NCBI GenBank assembly: GCA_964484465.1
Contig: CAZAFL010000016.1
Location: forward strand, 5,121 to 69,120
Direction of reading: 5' to 3'
Length of the DNA stretch: 64,000 nucleotides
Origin: CAZAFL01 sp964484465
Lineage (GTDB): Bacteria; Bacteroidota; Ignavibacteria; UBA10030; SZUA-254
The translations under genes were made by a program, and so were the position numbers. Position 1 is the first letter of the stretch, and every line of letters begins with the position of its first letter. Shown here piece after piece: positions 25,657 through 34,810 of this stretch. Below the pieces are notes generated by a model, which was not told the origin of the DNA, did no database searches, and worked only from the letters and a program-made list of their open reading frames with translations.

Positions 25657-25736
25657 GATAATTTCATTTAACTAATTCTTATCTAAAATTCCAAACAATC
25701 GAAATTGTATGTACTTTTTTTTGACCTCCCCTTAAC

Positions 25737-25758
25737 CCCCTCCTTAAAAAAAGAGGGG
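25737..25758. other. Imperfect C-rich/G-rich hairpin between the two xanthine dehydrogenase subunit genes
   Basis: CCCCTCCTT and AAGAGGGG can pair with one bulged C across an A-rich loop. It lies in a 246-bp gap (25657-25902) in which I find no gene. The gap is large for an otherwise tight operon, so the hairpin could attenuate transcription or set the ratio of the two subunits. The flanking C-rich stretch, also found at 25725-25735, suggests a dispersed intergenic repeat instead. Confidence 0.4.
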
Positions 25759-25902
25759 AAATGTGTGGCAATGGTTTCTTCTTTGATTTTTAAGATACTC
25801 TAAATCATAACAATTCAGTTTATATTCCAGTCGTGTTCTTTTGCTCGCCTTCCCTAGGAGTCTTGCAAATAGTTTTGCATCTTTTCGATGTTGTGTTGTT
25901 CC

Positions 25903-27339
25903 TTATTTCGTCGTCTCCGACCAAAACTTCATCAGTAAATTTTTTGCCGCGACTTTTCGCATCTCCGCTCCTGCACGGGCATCAGAAATCGGTGTGAAAT
26001 CACTATCAATCAACGGCATTGCTTCCTCGATAACCGATCGTTCCCACATCTTGCCAATCAAAAACTGCTCTGCTGATGAAGCACGCCTCGTTCGCTCAGC
26101 CATCCCTCCATACGCGAGCATAATGTCTTTTACTGCTGAACCACCATTCAACTCTAACCTGAACCCGGCAGAGACGGTAGAGATATCCAGGTCTTTTCGT
26201 TTCGAAACTTTATACGATTTTACTTTCACACCATTTACCAGTTTTGGAATAATAACGGCAACGATGAGCTCGTCAGGACTTCTCACCGTCTTTCGGTAAC
26301 CGACCACATAATCATTTAACGGAACCTCTCTTGAACCATTGCTGTTTTGAAGGACAACCTTCGCATTGTATGCCATCAACACCGGCAAGGTATCGCCGAT
26401 TGGTGAGGCAGTTCCGAGATTACCTCCCAATGTTGCAAGGTTTCGGATTTGTTGGGAACCGAAAACCATCAACATATCATGCAACGCGGGAAAATGAGAT
26501 CGAGCCTTTAGCATGATTTCGGATAAGGAGGCTCCTGCACCAATTTTCACCGACCCACTGTCTTCAGAAATTTTCTTGAGGTCGTCAACACCCGAAAGGT
26601 CAATGATATGTTCAAGAATTTCATGTTTCTTTGTCACCTTCAACGCTATATCTGTCGCACCACAAATAATTACGGCATCAGGATTTTTTTGTAGAAGCGC
26701 CAGAGCTTCTTTTGCGCTTTCCGGTCGAACGTACTGCTGTGTATGAGTCTGCAAGTGTTTCGATTCTCCTGGAATCGATTTGAGAAGTTCAATTATTCTA
26801 CCCTCATCCTTCGAAAACGAATCTACCGACTGATGAGTGCAGGACGTTGCCGCCGCCTCGACGATCGGGCGATAGCCAGTACAACGGCACAAATTTCCCG
26901 TAAGGGCATCATCGATCTGATCTCGGGAAGGGTGATGGGAATTCTTGTAGAGAGAAAACAGGGACATGATAAATCCCGGCGTGCAGTACCCGCATTGACT
27001 CCCGTCAGTTTCCACCATTGCTTCCTGTACCGGATGAAGTGCAGTTTCACCGGAAGCTAAATTCTCCACTGTTATCAGCTGCTTACCTTGAAGCATCGGA
27101 AGAAATACGAGGCAGGAATCCATACTTTTGTAATGAAGCTTCGAGTCAGGACCGAGTTCACCCAATACAACCGTACAGGCTCCGCAATCTCCTTCCGCAC
27201 AACCTTCCTTCACTCCTTTATGCGTCGGCAAACTGCGAAGGTAGTTTAACACTGTTGTCGTCGGGGAAACAGCGCCGGAACGGCTGAAATCAATCGTCCT
27301 GATTTCACCATCCAATATAAATGAAATCCCTGATTGCAT
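25903..27339 (-). CDS. xdhA: Xanthine dehydrogenase, small subunit ([2Fe-2S] and FAD domains)
   Basis: The 478-residue protein carries two [2Fe-2S] domains (EGCAEGDCGACTVV near residue 40-53; CGYCTPGF and CRCTGYRP in the following domain). A linker of about 20 residues leads to an FAD-binding domain of the CO-dehydrogenase type (ICGATDIALKV, LGGNLGTASPIGDTLP) and its C-terminal partner. This matches the XdhA subunit that passes electrons from the molybdenum centre to FAD and NAD+. It is the first gene of the purine block; the next gene upstream is a BNR protein 83 bp away with no evident terminator, so the promoter is either in this short gap or further upstream. Confidence 0.95.
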   Translation of the reverse strand: MQSGISFILDGEIRTIDFSRSGAVSPTTTVLNYLRSLPTHKGVKEGCAEGDCGACTVVLGELGPDSKLHYKSMDSCLVFLPMLQGKQLITVENLASGETALHPVQEAMVETDGSQCGYCTPGFIMSLFSLYKNSHHPSRDQIDDALTGNLCRCTGYRPIVEAAATSCTHQSVDSFSKDEGRIIELLKSIPGESKHLQTHTQQYVRPESAKEALALLQKNPDAVIICGATDIALKVTKKHEILEHIIDLSGVDDLKKISEDSGSVKIGAGASLSEIMLKARSHFPALHDMLMVFGSQQIRNLATLGGNLGTASPIGDTLPVLMAYNAKVVLQNSNGSREVPLNDYVVGYRKTVRSPDELIVAVIIPKLVNGVKVKSYKVSKRKDLDISTVSAGFRLELNGGSAVKDIMLAYGGMAERTRRASSAEQFLIGKMWERSVIEEAMPLIDSDFTPISDARAGAEMRKVAAKNLLMKFWSETTK

Positions 27340-27422
27340 CTATAGTTATTTTTTCTCGATTATCACAGTTCGACAAAAATTCTACTCAAATCTAACCAAA
27401 CAGTGGGCAAACATCAAATAAC

Positions 27423-30400
27423 TCAATACTCAACCTGCGGAAGATTTGATTTGAGCAACTCTCCATTCAGAGCTTTTATCTCTTTATTCTTCAGCGAGTC
27501 AATGAAACCAAAAACATCTTCGAGCGCCTGCGTTTCATCCTTAACCGACCGGACGGCCTGAGGAGTCGGTGGTGTATCAGAATTCTGAAAAAGGGTCATT
27601 AAATAGACAAGTTTTGTTTGAAGACCAGTAAGGTTTTCAAGCTGTCGGGGAGTACCTTCAACCGTAAAGTACATGGCATCGATATCCCGTGCTTCATCTC
27701 CGCCTTCAATAAATACCAATTTTTTCTGAATACTTATTATGGAATCCCTTAACGCGCCATTTTGAACTTTATCCGCCAGGATTTTAACCTGTTTTTTTAA
27801 TTGATGGATTTGCTCGATGGACGGGTGAATTTTTTCCAACCCATTATAGCAAACCATCGACATATTGAATTGCTGTTGAAGTCCTTCGGCTGACAGTTTG
27901 ACCCGCGGATCCATTTTGACTGTTATTGATTGTGAGGAGTTTGTACCGTCAACAGTCAATTTCAAGGTATAATTACCGGGCAACAACCATGGACCGGGTG
28001 GGATGCTCGCAGTGTTGCGGTATACCGCAGAGATAGGATATGAACGGGGAATACCTTCCGGCGGTGCATAGTGTAAATCCCAGACAAAGCGCCGCATCCC
28101 TGATTTGGCCGACAACATCTGCGAAGGGCGAATCCAGTATGTCGGGAGGCTTAACTCCTTTTCATGTACATCTTCCGGTTTATCCGAACTTGAAAACCGA
28201 CGGACAAGGTTATTGGCGTTATCAAAAATCTCAAGAGAAACTTCTCCGGCATCTTTTTGCAGGTAATAATTGATGATTGCACCGTCAGGCGGGTTTTGAC
28301 CCGACGGTTCCTCCGGTGGAAGAGGTGTGTCGGTATTATTATTCCATCGAACCCTGTATGCTGTCTGGGGCTTGAACAGGAAAGCCTTAGTTTGTTTTAC
28401 GTTCTCATCGATCTGCCGCAACGGTGTAATATCACCCAAAATCCAGAATGACCGTCCGTGTGTCCCGACGACGATATCGTCATCGTGAATAACAAGGTCA
28501 CGTATGGACGTTGCCGGCATGTTTAACCGGAGCGATTGCCAATCATCGCCATCATTAAACGATACGTATACCGCTCGCTCTGTTCCCGCAAAGAGCAAGC
28601 CCTTTCTCACCGGATCTTCCCTCACAACGTTGACAGGACCGATTTCCGGCATTCCATTAATTATCTCGCTCCAGCTTTTTCCCCCATCGTGTGTTCGATA
28701 GATATGCGGGTGCATATCATCGAGCCGAATTCTGTTCACTGCGACGTATGCAGTTTTTGCGTCAAAGCGTCCGGCGTCAATTTGCGCAATTTTACTCCAT
28801 GAAGTAATGCCCTTCGGCGTGACATTCTCCCAATGTTTCCCTTCATCAATCGTGATATGCACAAGCCCGTCATCGGTACCAGCCCAAATAACATTTCCAT
28901 CGACATAGGATGGTGACACGGCGTAAATCACTCCGCGGCGAGCCATGTGCGACATTTCTTCCGAACGAAAAATTCCGATGTTCTCAGGAATTTCCGGTTT
29001 CTCGCGGGAGAGGTCAGGACTGATGATATCCCATGTATTTCCTTCGTTAGTCGTTTTGAATAACACATTGGATGCAAAGTAGAGAGTATGAGGGTCCGTC
29101 CGGGAGAAGAGAACAGGCATCGTTCGCAGGAAACGATATTTTCCAGACCGGATCGCTTCGGGCGCAATATTCTGGACCTGCCCTGTCGAGCGGTCGAATC
29201 TGGTAATCCTTCCACCATAAATGATATTTGGATTTAGCGGGTCTGGTGCGACATACGCATATTCATCAACTCCCATCGGGTGCCAATCACGAAATGTAAT
29301 CTCGCCATCATTGCCGCGGCTTGCAATTCCGACAGAACCGCTTTCCTGCTGACCGCTATACACATAGTATGGGAATTGATTATCTGTGATGACGTGATAC
29401 AATTGTGCGGTTGGTTGATTGTACCAAGAGCTCCACGTTTGCCCCCCGTTTACTGTAATAACGGCGCCCTGGTCGCTTGCCAGTAAAATGATATCCGGAT
29501 TATCAGGGTTTATCCAGAAGGTGTGATAGTCATCCCCGCCGGGGGCTCCTTTGAAAGCAGTAAATGTATTTCCGCCATCGGTAGAACGGTACGAGCAGGT
29601 ATTCGCAATGTAGACGATATCCTTGTTCTTAGGGTCAACTTTTATCTCTGCGAAATCGCTTCCTCTTCCCCACAAGCGCGGCTGATCATTAATGCGCTGC
29701 CAGGTTTCGCCTGCATCATCCGACCTGTAAACTCCGCCGAGGGTTGTAGCATCAACCATTGCATACATTCGCTGAGGACTGTTCGGCGCAATCCCGATTC
29801 CTATCCGACCTAACCCCTGGTCTGCTGTCGGCAACCCCTTTGAAAGTTGCCTCCACGTATCGCCGCCGTCGTTCGATACATATAGTCCGCTCGTTTTACC
29901 CTGCCACGAGCCGTTCTCCCACGGTCCTTGTCTCGATGACCATAAATCTGCATAGATTGTTTTTGAATTTGTCGGGTCAAATGCGAGAGCTATTGCTCCC
30001 GTATTCACATCCTTATACAAAATTTTTTCCCACGTTTCTCCGCCGTCTTTCGAACGAAAGACTCCACGTTCTTCGTTCGCACCATACGGATGTCCCAAAA
30101 CAGCAACGTACAATCGACGGGCGTCATGAGGATCAACAATAATCGCCCCAATTTGCTGCGCATCTGAAAGACCGAGATGTCGCCACGTTGTACCTCCGTC
30201 AGTTGACTTAAACATTCCGTCGCCAGTGGAGAGGTCAGGTCGCTGGAGCCCTTCCCCGCTTCCGACATAAATAATATTTGGATCGGAGAGTGCCACTGCA
30301 AGCGCACCGACCGAGCCGGTAGGCTGGTTATCAAACACCGGAATCCAGGTACGGCCATAGTCATTCGTTTTCCAGACTCCGCCGTTATTTACACCAATAT

Positions 30401-30608
30401 AGAAGACGTTGGGTTGTCCGGGAACACCTGTTGCACCGACAGTTCTGCCTCCGCGATAGGGTCCGATCATCCGCCACTTCATCTCCTGGTAGAATGATGG
30501 ATTATATTGTCCGGAAGCCATCGCGGATAATTCGAAAATTATCGAAGTTAAGATGAACATGGATCGAAAGAGAGGCATGGCAAATTCCACTGATATGCTA
30601 GTTTTCAT
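27423..30608 (-). CDS. Secreted sortilin/BNR-repeat beta-propeller protein
   Basis: This 1,061-residue protein has an N-terminal signal segment (ATG 30608, or ATG 30578 which gives a more usual signal length). A long array of BNR/VPS10-type blades of the form GVFRSKDGGETWEKI follows to about residue 760. The last 300 residues include an Ig-like beta region, a helical part and a stretch from LPTYWIRPSQM onward typical of this FCB-group family. These proteins are often annotated as glycosyl hydrolases, but I see no catalytic residues to support that. Extracytoplasmic binding or scaffold role is likely. It lies upstream of xdhA on the same strand without an obvious functional link. Confidence 0.85.
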   Translation of the reverse strand: MKTSISVEFAMPLFRSMFILTSIIFELSAMASGQYNPSFYQEMKWRMIGPYRGGRTVGATGVPGQPNVFYIGVNNGGVWKTNDYGRTWIPVFDNQPTGSVGALAVALSDPNIIYVGSGEGLQRPDLSTGDGMFKSTDGGTTWRHLGLSDAQQIGAIIVDPHDARRLYVAVLGHPYGANEERGVFRSKDGGETWEKILYKDVNTGAIALAFDPTNSKTIYADLWSSRQGPWENGSWQGKTSGLYVSNDGGDTWRQLSKGLPTADQGLGRIGIGIAPNSPQRMYAMVDATTLGGVYRSDDAGETWQRINDQPRLWGRGSDFAEIKVDPKNKDIVYIANTCSYRSTDGGNTFTAFKGAPGGDDYHTFWINPDNPDIILLASDQGAVITVNGGQTWSSWYNQPTAQLYHVITDNQFPYYVYSGQQESGSVGIASRGNDGEITFRDWHPMGVDEYAYVAPDPLNPNIIYGGRITRFDRSTGQVQNIAPEAIRSGKYRFLRTMPVLFSRTDPHTLYFASNVLFKTTNEGNTWDIISPDLSREKPEIPENIGIFRSEEMSHMARRGVIYAVSPSYVDGNVIWAGTDDGLVHITIDEGKHWENVTPKGITSWSKIAQIDAGRFDAKTAYVAVNRIRLDDMHPHIYRTHDGGKSWSEIINGMPEIGPVNVVREDPVRKGLLFAGTERAVYVSFNDGDDWQSLRLNMPATSIRDLVIHDDDIVVGTHGRSFWILGDITPLRQIDENVKQTKAFLFKPQTAYRVRWNNNTDTPLPPEEPSGQNPPDGAIINYYLQKDAGEVSLEIFDNANNLVRRFSSSDKPEDVHEKELSLPTYWIRPSQMLSAKSGMRRFVWDLHYAPPEGIPRSYPISAVYRNTASIPPGPWLLPGNYTLKLTVDGTNSSQSITVKMDPRVKLSAEGLQQQFNMSMVCYNGLEKIHPSIEQIHQLKKQVKILADKVQNGALRDSIISIQKKLVFIEGGDEARDIDAMYFTVEGTPRQLENLTGLQTKLVYLMTLFQNSDTPPTPQAVRSVKDETQALEDVFGFIDSLKNKEIKALNGELLKSNLPQVEY

Positions 30609-30988
30609 TTAATGTAAAGAGGTGAAAAGAAAATACGAAAGCATCTCGCGATAGTCAAACCATCGTATCCAAAAATATATACGAATCTATGGATTGCCCT
30701 CGTAAGACAAAAATCCTTTAATTTACAGCAATTTTTAAGCCGTTTAATTTGACATTCGTTTTCATCATTTTTATATTTTGTGCCATGAAAATCACCTTCA
30801 ATAATTCCTACCATCATTCCAATCATTGTTCATCCTTTTTGTCGTGAGATATGAATTCATATCTGCGTCTTCATTGAAATGGCAGTGCCATGCTTTGCGC
30901 ATTGTAGCCTATCCGTTTCAACACAATATATGTACAAATTTTTCCAGGTATTGTGAGAATGTTATTTGAATAATGAAAGGGTCGTAAC
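30609..30988. other. AT-rich divergent intergenic region
   Basis: This 380-bp stretch separates the minus-strand BNR gene from the plus-strand gene at 30989 and must hold both promoters. I see no convincing gene, tRNA, palindrome or named operator in it. A 73-codon minus-strand frame ending at 30605 has no ribosome-binding site and a non-protein-like composition. Confidence 0.6.
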
Positions 30989-31369
30989 ATGGGTTCGGAG
31001 AAATTTCTTCTCATCATTGTCACTGTCATTTTCATCGGGATAGCAATTGCTGTTGGGTATTTCCTTTTCGGTGCAAACGCCGTTGCGTCAAATAAAGATG
31101 GACTCGTCGGCGGTATCAATAATTTGGGATTGAATGCAATGTCGTACCGGATTCGGGGACGGCAAATGGGCGGGGGTGAAGGATCGTATGCCGGCTATAA
31201 CATCCCGCAAAAATTTTTAAAAACTGATGATGGGACGTTTGTGGCAGAAGTTCACCCTCAATCGATTACCTTCACCGGTACATCAAAACAGGGATATGGA
31301 ACAATTCAGGCAATACTCGACAGCAGTGGCGTTTTGCACAGTTTTTCATATACCGGTGAATTTCAATAG
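30989..31369 (+). CDS. Small single-pass membrane/pilin-like protein of unknown function
   Basis: The 126-residue protein begins with a short cytoplasmic stretch (MGSEK), then one hydrophobic helix (about 6-29), a region NKDGLVGGINNLGLNAMSYRIR that should continue as a helix, a glycine-rich MGGGEGSYAGYNIP segment and a beta-rich C-terminus. The overall plan (long N-terminal helix, small globular head) resembles type IV pilin-like proteins, but there is no GFTLIE-type prepilin cleavage site. I recall similar proteins as conserved hypotheticals in Chlorobi and Ignavibacteria. It stands alone on the plus strand. Function unknown. Confidence 0.7.
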   Translation: MGSEKFLLIIVTVIFIGIAIAVGYFLFGANAVASNKDGLVGGINNLGLNAMSYRIRGRQMGGGEGSYAGYNIPQKFLKTDDGTFVAEVHPQSITFTGTSKQGYGTIQAILDSSGVLHSFSYTGEFQ

Positions 31370-31611
31370 TATGCGATAGACGGAATTGACGTTTTCCTCT
31401 TAACGGTTGACGGCCTTCCGGGACATTTCCGAATAACATGACCTGAATAGCTGTACCTTGCTGTTACACGCCATAACACTTGCATTTCTCACTGTTATAT
31501 CTTTGCCCCTCCTCAAATGTATCAATGTATTTAACCTTGGCATTATTGCTACGTAAGAGGTTTAAGAATAGTTTAAGGATATTTCTAAACTAGCATGAAA
31601 GATAATTGAAT

Positions 31612-32019
31612 ATGTTGAAGAAACTCTTGTGGTTTCACAAATGCATAAACTACTACTTTTATCGATGGCAAGTATTCGTGGGTAGTCCCATCCCCGAAGA
31701 GGGCGCTGTTTTTATGTCTGCAGCGTGGATATGTATTAATATTTTCAACTTAAACTTGGTCGTAAAACTCTTTTGGAATATTTATTTTATTCCAAACAAG
31801 CCAAGCCGGCTTGCAATCGTCCTGATTCTCCTTGCCATATTGGGATTAAACTATTTTGTCACAAAGGCAGGAAATAAGTTTGAGGAGATCAAAAAAGAAT
31901 TTGCTATTCAAGACTTGCGTAAGATAAAACGCGAGAAAACACTGACTCTTGTGTACTTCCTTTTGTCGCCAGCGGTTTTTTTCCTGTTAGCTACACTAGC
32001 GCATAACTCGGTTCCTTGA
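31612..32019 (+). CDS. Hypothetical small integral membrane protein
   Basis: The product is about 135 residues from the ATG at 31612 (a TTG at 31606 is in frame). Three hydrophobic stretches (about 25-45, 60-80 and 108-130) separated by short basic loops predict a polytopic membrane protein. The middle loop EIKKEFAIQDLRKIKREK is charged and probably cytoplasmic. I do not recognise the family. It precedes an outer-membrane-like protein gene by 76 bp on the same strand. Confidence 0.6.
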   Translation: MLKKLLWFHKCINYYFYRWQVFVGSPIPEEGAVFMSAAWICINIFNLNLVVKLFWNIYFIPNKPSRLAIVLILLAILGLNYFVTKAGNKFEEIKKEFAIQDLRKIKREKTLTLVYFLLSPAVFFLLATLAHNSVP

Positions 32020-32095
32020 TTTTACAATTAATTGTACGTTAATTAGGTACATTCGTCGTGTGAGTGATATCAAATCACAACTTGAATACCCCTGA

Positions 32096-33484
32096 ATGAA
32101 AAGCAGCGCTAATAATTTCCCCACTGAAGTTGGAGTTATACTCTTCCGATCCATTCTCCTGATTATTACAACGGGATGGTGTTTTCATGTTCACGCTCAA
32201 CAGGTTACACTTGAATCATCGACGATGCATGACCAAAATATTTTCGATATCTACGCCAATACACCCGACCAAATTACGCAATTCCAAATCGATGCATCAA
32301 AGGACTGGGATCTTGATGCCACGACCCTCAGTTTATCATACAACGGGTCGGCTTTACTATTTAACGACCTCCCTTCCAGAAACTACCACGTCCATGTTCT
32401 CTCGTTAAATTCTGCCTTTCAGTTTTATAACGATGAAGCAGATGAACCGCAAGAACATGATCAGGATTCCTCCGATGTTGATAAAGATTCTTCAGACGTC
32501 AACCAGGATTCATCCGTAACCCCAATAAAACAAATTCAGAGTACACCGGTGGTTCCGCCCGTTCATGTTGACAGCCTCGACCGTTTTTTATATGTTGCAA
32601 TTCTCGGGGCGGGGCAATTTGATAAACAAGACTTTCAACTCTACGATAATTCCAAAGTTGAAGGGATATTAACGTACCGTTATCCTCTGGGTACACTAAT
32701 GAGTCTTCGGCCTTCATACGGATTGTCGTACCATTACTATCCGAGCCTTCCCGGACTAATTAATGTTGAAAATATTTTTTCAGGCGCTGTTACATCGACG
32801 GGTCCTGAACGCATGTGGGTTGATTTCTATGCACACTATGGCATTAAAAGCTATACAACTTCTACCACCTATACATATACGGTTGGACCTCCTGTATTAG
32901 CCGGTCATGGCAAGCCGGGAGCGGGAGGGGGTGGAAAAAGGAAGAAGACGTATGTTCTGAACACACCATCGGTGCGTCAATTCCTGGTATCCTTGAACAT
33001 CGAGCGACAATTACTTCCTGATACGCGCCTTGCAGGGCAATATCTGTATTTTGCCACCCCTTCCTCCGAAGCACGCATTTTGCCGCAGCAGATAAGTAAC
33101 GCGATTGAGCAACAGGGCTCCATCGGGGAGTTCACCTCGGAAAACGAGATCTTCGACGATCATTATGCATACTCCGGCAACGCATTCATACTGCAGGTAC
33201 AACAGGCTCTCCCGTTTTCCTTCACCCTCACCGTCAAAGGAGTGTACCAGAAAAAAACGTACACCCTTCCCGCAATGGACCTTGCCGATTCAGTTGTCAT
33301 TGCGTCCAACAGACTCGATGAACGATTTGAAAACGAAATCAGCCTGACGACATCAATTCAGCTTTCAGAGGGCAAGATTCTCAAACCCAAGGCCATTTTC
33401 CATTATATCAGGAATAAATCGAATGCACCGTATTACGACTTCGATAAGAATAGTTTTTTAGTAGGAGTTGATTTTAGTTTCTAA
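32096..33484 (+). CDS. Putative outer-membrane beta-barrel protein
   Basis: The 462-residue protein has a signal peptide (cleavage likely after FHVHAQ, about residue 35) and an acidic low-complexity spacer with repeated SSDV units (about 121-140). From about residue 155 onward, alternating hydrophobic/polar segments rich in Tyr and Gly end in VGVDFSF with a terminal phenylalanine. These features are those of an outer-membrane barrel. A glycine-rich basic loop (GKPGAGGGGKRKK) interrupts it near 275. It converges on the GT2 gene at 33497 with only 12 bp between stops. It might serve export of the polysaccharide made by that enzyme, but this rests on proximity only. Confidence 0.7.
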   Translation: MKSSANNFPTEVGVILFRSILLIITTGWCFHVHAQQVTLESSTMHDQNIFDIYANTPDQITQFQIDASKDWDLDATTLSLSYNGSALLFNDLPSRNYHVHVLSLNSAFQFYNDEADEPQEHDQDSSDVDKDSSDVNQDSSVTPIKQIQSTPVVPPVHVDSLDRFLYVAILGAGQFDKQDFQLYDNSKVEGILTYRYPLGTLMSLRPSYGLSYHYYPSLPGLINVENIFSGAVTSTGPERMWVDFYAHYGIKSYTTSTTYTYTVGPPVLAGHGKPGAGGGGKRKKTYVLNTPSVRQFLVSLNIERQLLPDTRLAGQYLYFATPSSEARILPQQISNAIEQQGSIGEFTSENEIFDDHYAYSGNAFILQVQQALPFSFTLTVKGVYQKKTYTLPAMDLADSVVIASNRLDERFENEISLTTSIQLSEGKILKPKAIFHYIRNKSNAPYYDFDKNSFLVGVDFSF

Positions 33485-33496
33485 TCAACTTCTAAC

Positions 33497-34810
33497 TCAG
33501 GAATAGTCTTTTCTTATATTTCGCAGTGTTTCGGAAGACAGCGGTTCAACGTCAAACCGGATGGTTTTTTCCCACGTATGTCTCTCCTTCTTGATAATAT
33601 CAAGGTACACCGCTTTTCCGACAATATAAATCCAGAACTGACAGTAGGTAAAATACATAAGGAATGTCAGGACAATATTTGACATATTGTCCTCCCTGTC
33701 GTACGATAATGCAAGGAGAATTTCAAGCATAAATAAAAAGAGCGCGAGAATCCAGACTGCAGTGTAAGGCCCCGGCAGCGTGATAATAACAACATTAAAT
33801 ATTCCCAGAAGAAAAAGGATATCCGAACTGACGATGGCGATGAGAAAAATATAGTATAACGACAGGAGGTACAACAACTCAAATGCAAGAAATTTATTCT
33901 TGAATGCCGGTATTTCTTTCAGGAATTTCGTCCCGACATAATTATTTCCCCGCACCCATCGAGTCCGCTGTTTTATCCACACTTTCCATGATTCTGGTTC
34001 CTGTTCATATGTCACCGCATAAGGGATATATTTGATCCTGAAGCCTTCCATGTAAATCCGAATGCTGAGCTCAGAATCTTCTGTAATTGCCCTGTCATCC
34101 CATCCACCGAGTTTCAGCAACAAGCTTCGTCGGACAACGAAATTTGTGCCGGGGAGCGTTGCGACTTTGAACATCTTCCATCGTCCAGCCTGAAGCATCG
34201 ACTGGAAGCTCAATGTTTCAATATTGATGAACCTCGTCAGGAAATTCCGTGATTTGTTGACCGTTCGGAATTTTCCCAGAACCGCACCGAGAGAGGTATC
34301 GAGGAGAAGCTGCGCAACAAGGTATTTGAGCGATGAAGGTTCGGGGGTATTATCCGCATCATAGATCGCAATGATTTCCGATTCGGTTTGCTGAAGCCCG
34401 AGATTCAGCGCTCTCGATTTCCCTTTTCCTGACTCGTTCCCGGGAACAACATACAGTTTTACCCTCGGGTCCCGACGTGCAAAGCTCTCGATAATGGAAC
34501 GTGTTGCATCGGTTGAACCATCATCGATAATGATCATGTCGAGATGATGTGAAGGGTAATCCAGATTCAGCATCGACTGAAGCGTCCGCGCCATCACCTT
34601 CTCTTCATTCCGGGCGGGGATAAGAATTGTCACATTGGGAAAATCAAACTGTTGTTCATCGACGGCCGCCTGTTCTTTTCGTGATGCCCGGTAGTGAAAA
34701 AATCCGGCGAGGGTAAGTATAAGCTGATAGGCAATCATAAACCATATCAGAATTACGGCGAGAAGAAAAAAAATCCCGAGTCCAATGTCGACCAGCGAGT
34801 GTTCCGGCAT
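33497..34810 (-). CDS. Processive family 2 glycosyltransferase (PgaC/HasA-like)
   Basis: The 437-residue protein has an N-terminal membrane helix, a GT2 catalytic domain and three to four C-terminal membrane helices. The motifs of processive inverting enzymes are present: TILIPARNEEK, IIDDGSTDAT, the YDADNTPEP DXD motif, TEDSELSIR and QRTRWVRGN (QxxRW). It should polymerise a sugar such as N-acetylglucosamine and thread it through the inner membrane. Its ATG abuts the stop of the large upstream gene (TAA-ATG), so the two are cotranscribed and translationally linked. The sugar cannot be determined from sequence. Confidence 0.92.
   Translation of the reverse strand: MPEHSLVDIGLGIFFLLAVILIWFMIAYQLILTLAGFFHYRASRKEQAAVDEQQFDFPNVTILIPARNEEKVMARTLQSMLNLDYPSHHLDMIIIDDGSTDATRSIIESFARRDPRVKLYVVPGNESGKGKSRALNLGLQQTESEIIAIYDADNTPEPSSLKYLVAQLLLDTSLGAVLGKFRTVNKSRNFLTRFINIETLSFQSMLQAGRWKMFKVATLPGTNFVVRRSLLLKLGGWDDRAITEDSELSIRIYMEGFRIKYIPYAVTYEQEPESWKVWIKQRTRWVRGNNYVGTKFLKEIPAFKNKFLAFELLYLLSLYYIFLIAIVSSDILFLLGIFNVVIITLPGPYTAVWILALFLFMLEILLALSYDREDNMSNIVLTFLMYFTYCQFWIYIVGKAVYLDIIKKERHTWEKTIRFDVEPLSSETLRNIRKDYS

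Noticed and set aside
27340..27422. Purine riboswitch or terminator ahead of xdhA
   Set aside because: The 83-bp gap is too short for a guanine-type aptamer plus expression platform, and no terminator hairpin or aptamer core is visible.
27423..30608. Glycosyl hydrolase annotation for the large BNR protein
   Set aside because: The blades are sortilin/BNR type and no catalytic acidic or nucleophile residues of sialidases could be located, so only a beta-propeller call is supported.
30605..30826. Minus-strand 73-codon frame upstream of the BNR gene
   Set aside because: Overlaps the start of the BNR gene, composition not protein-like, no ribosome-binding site.
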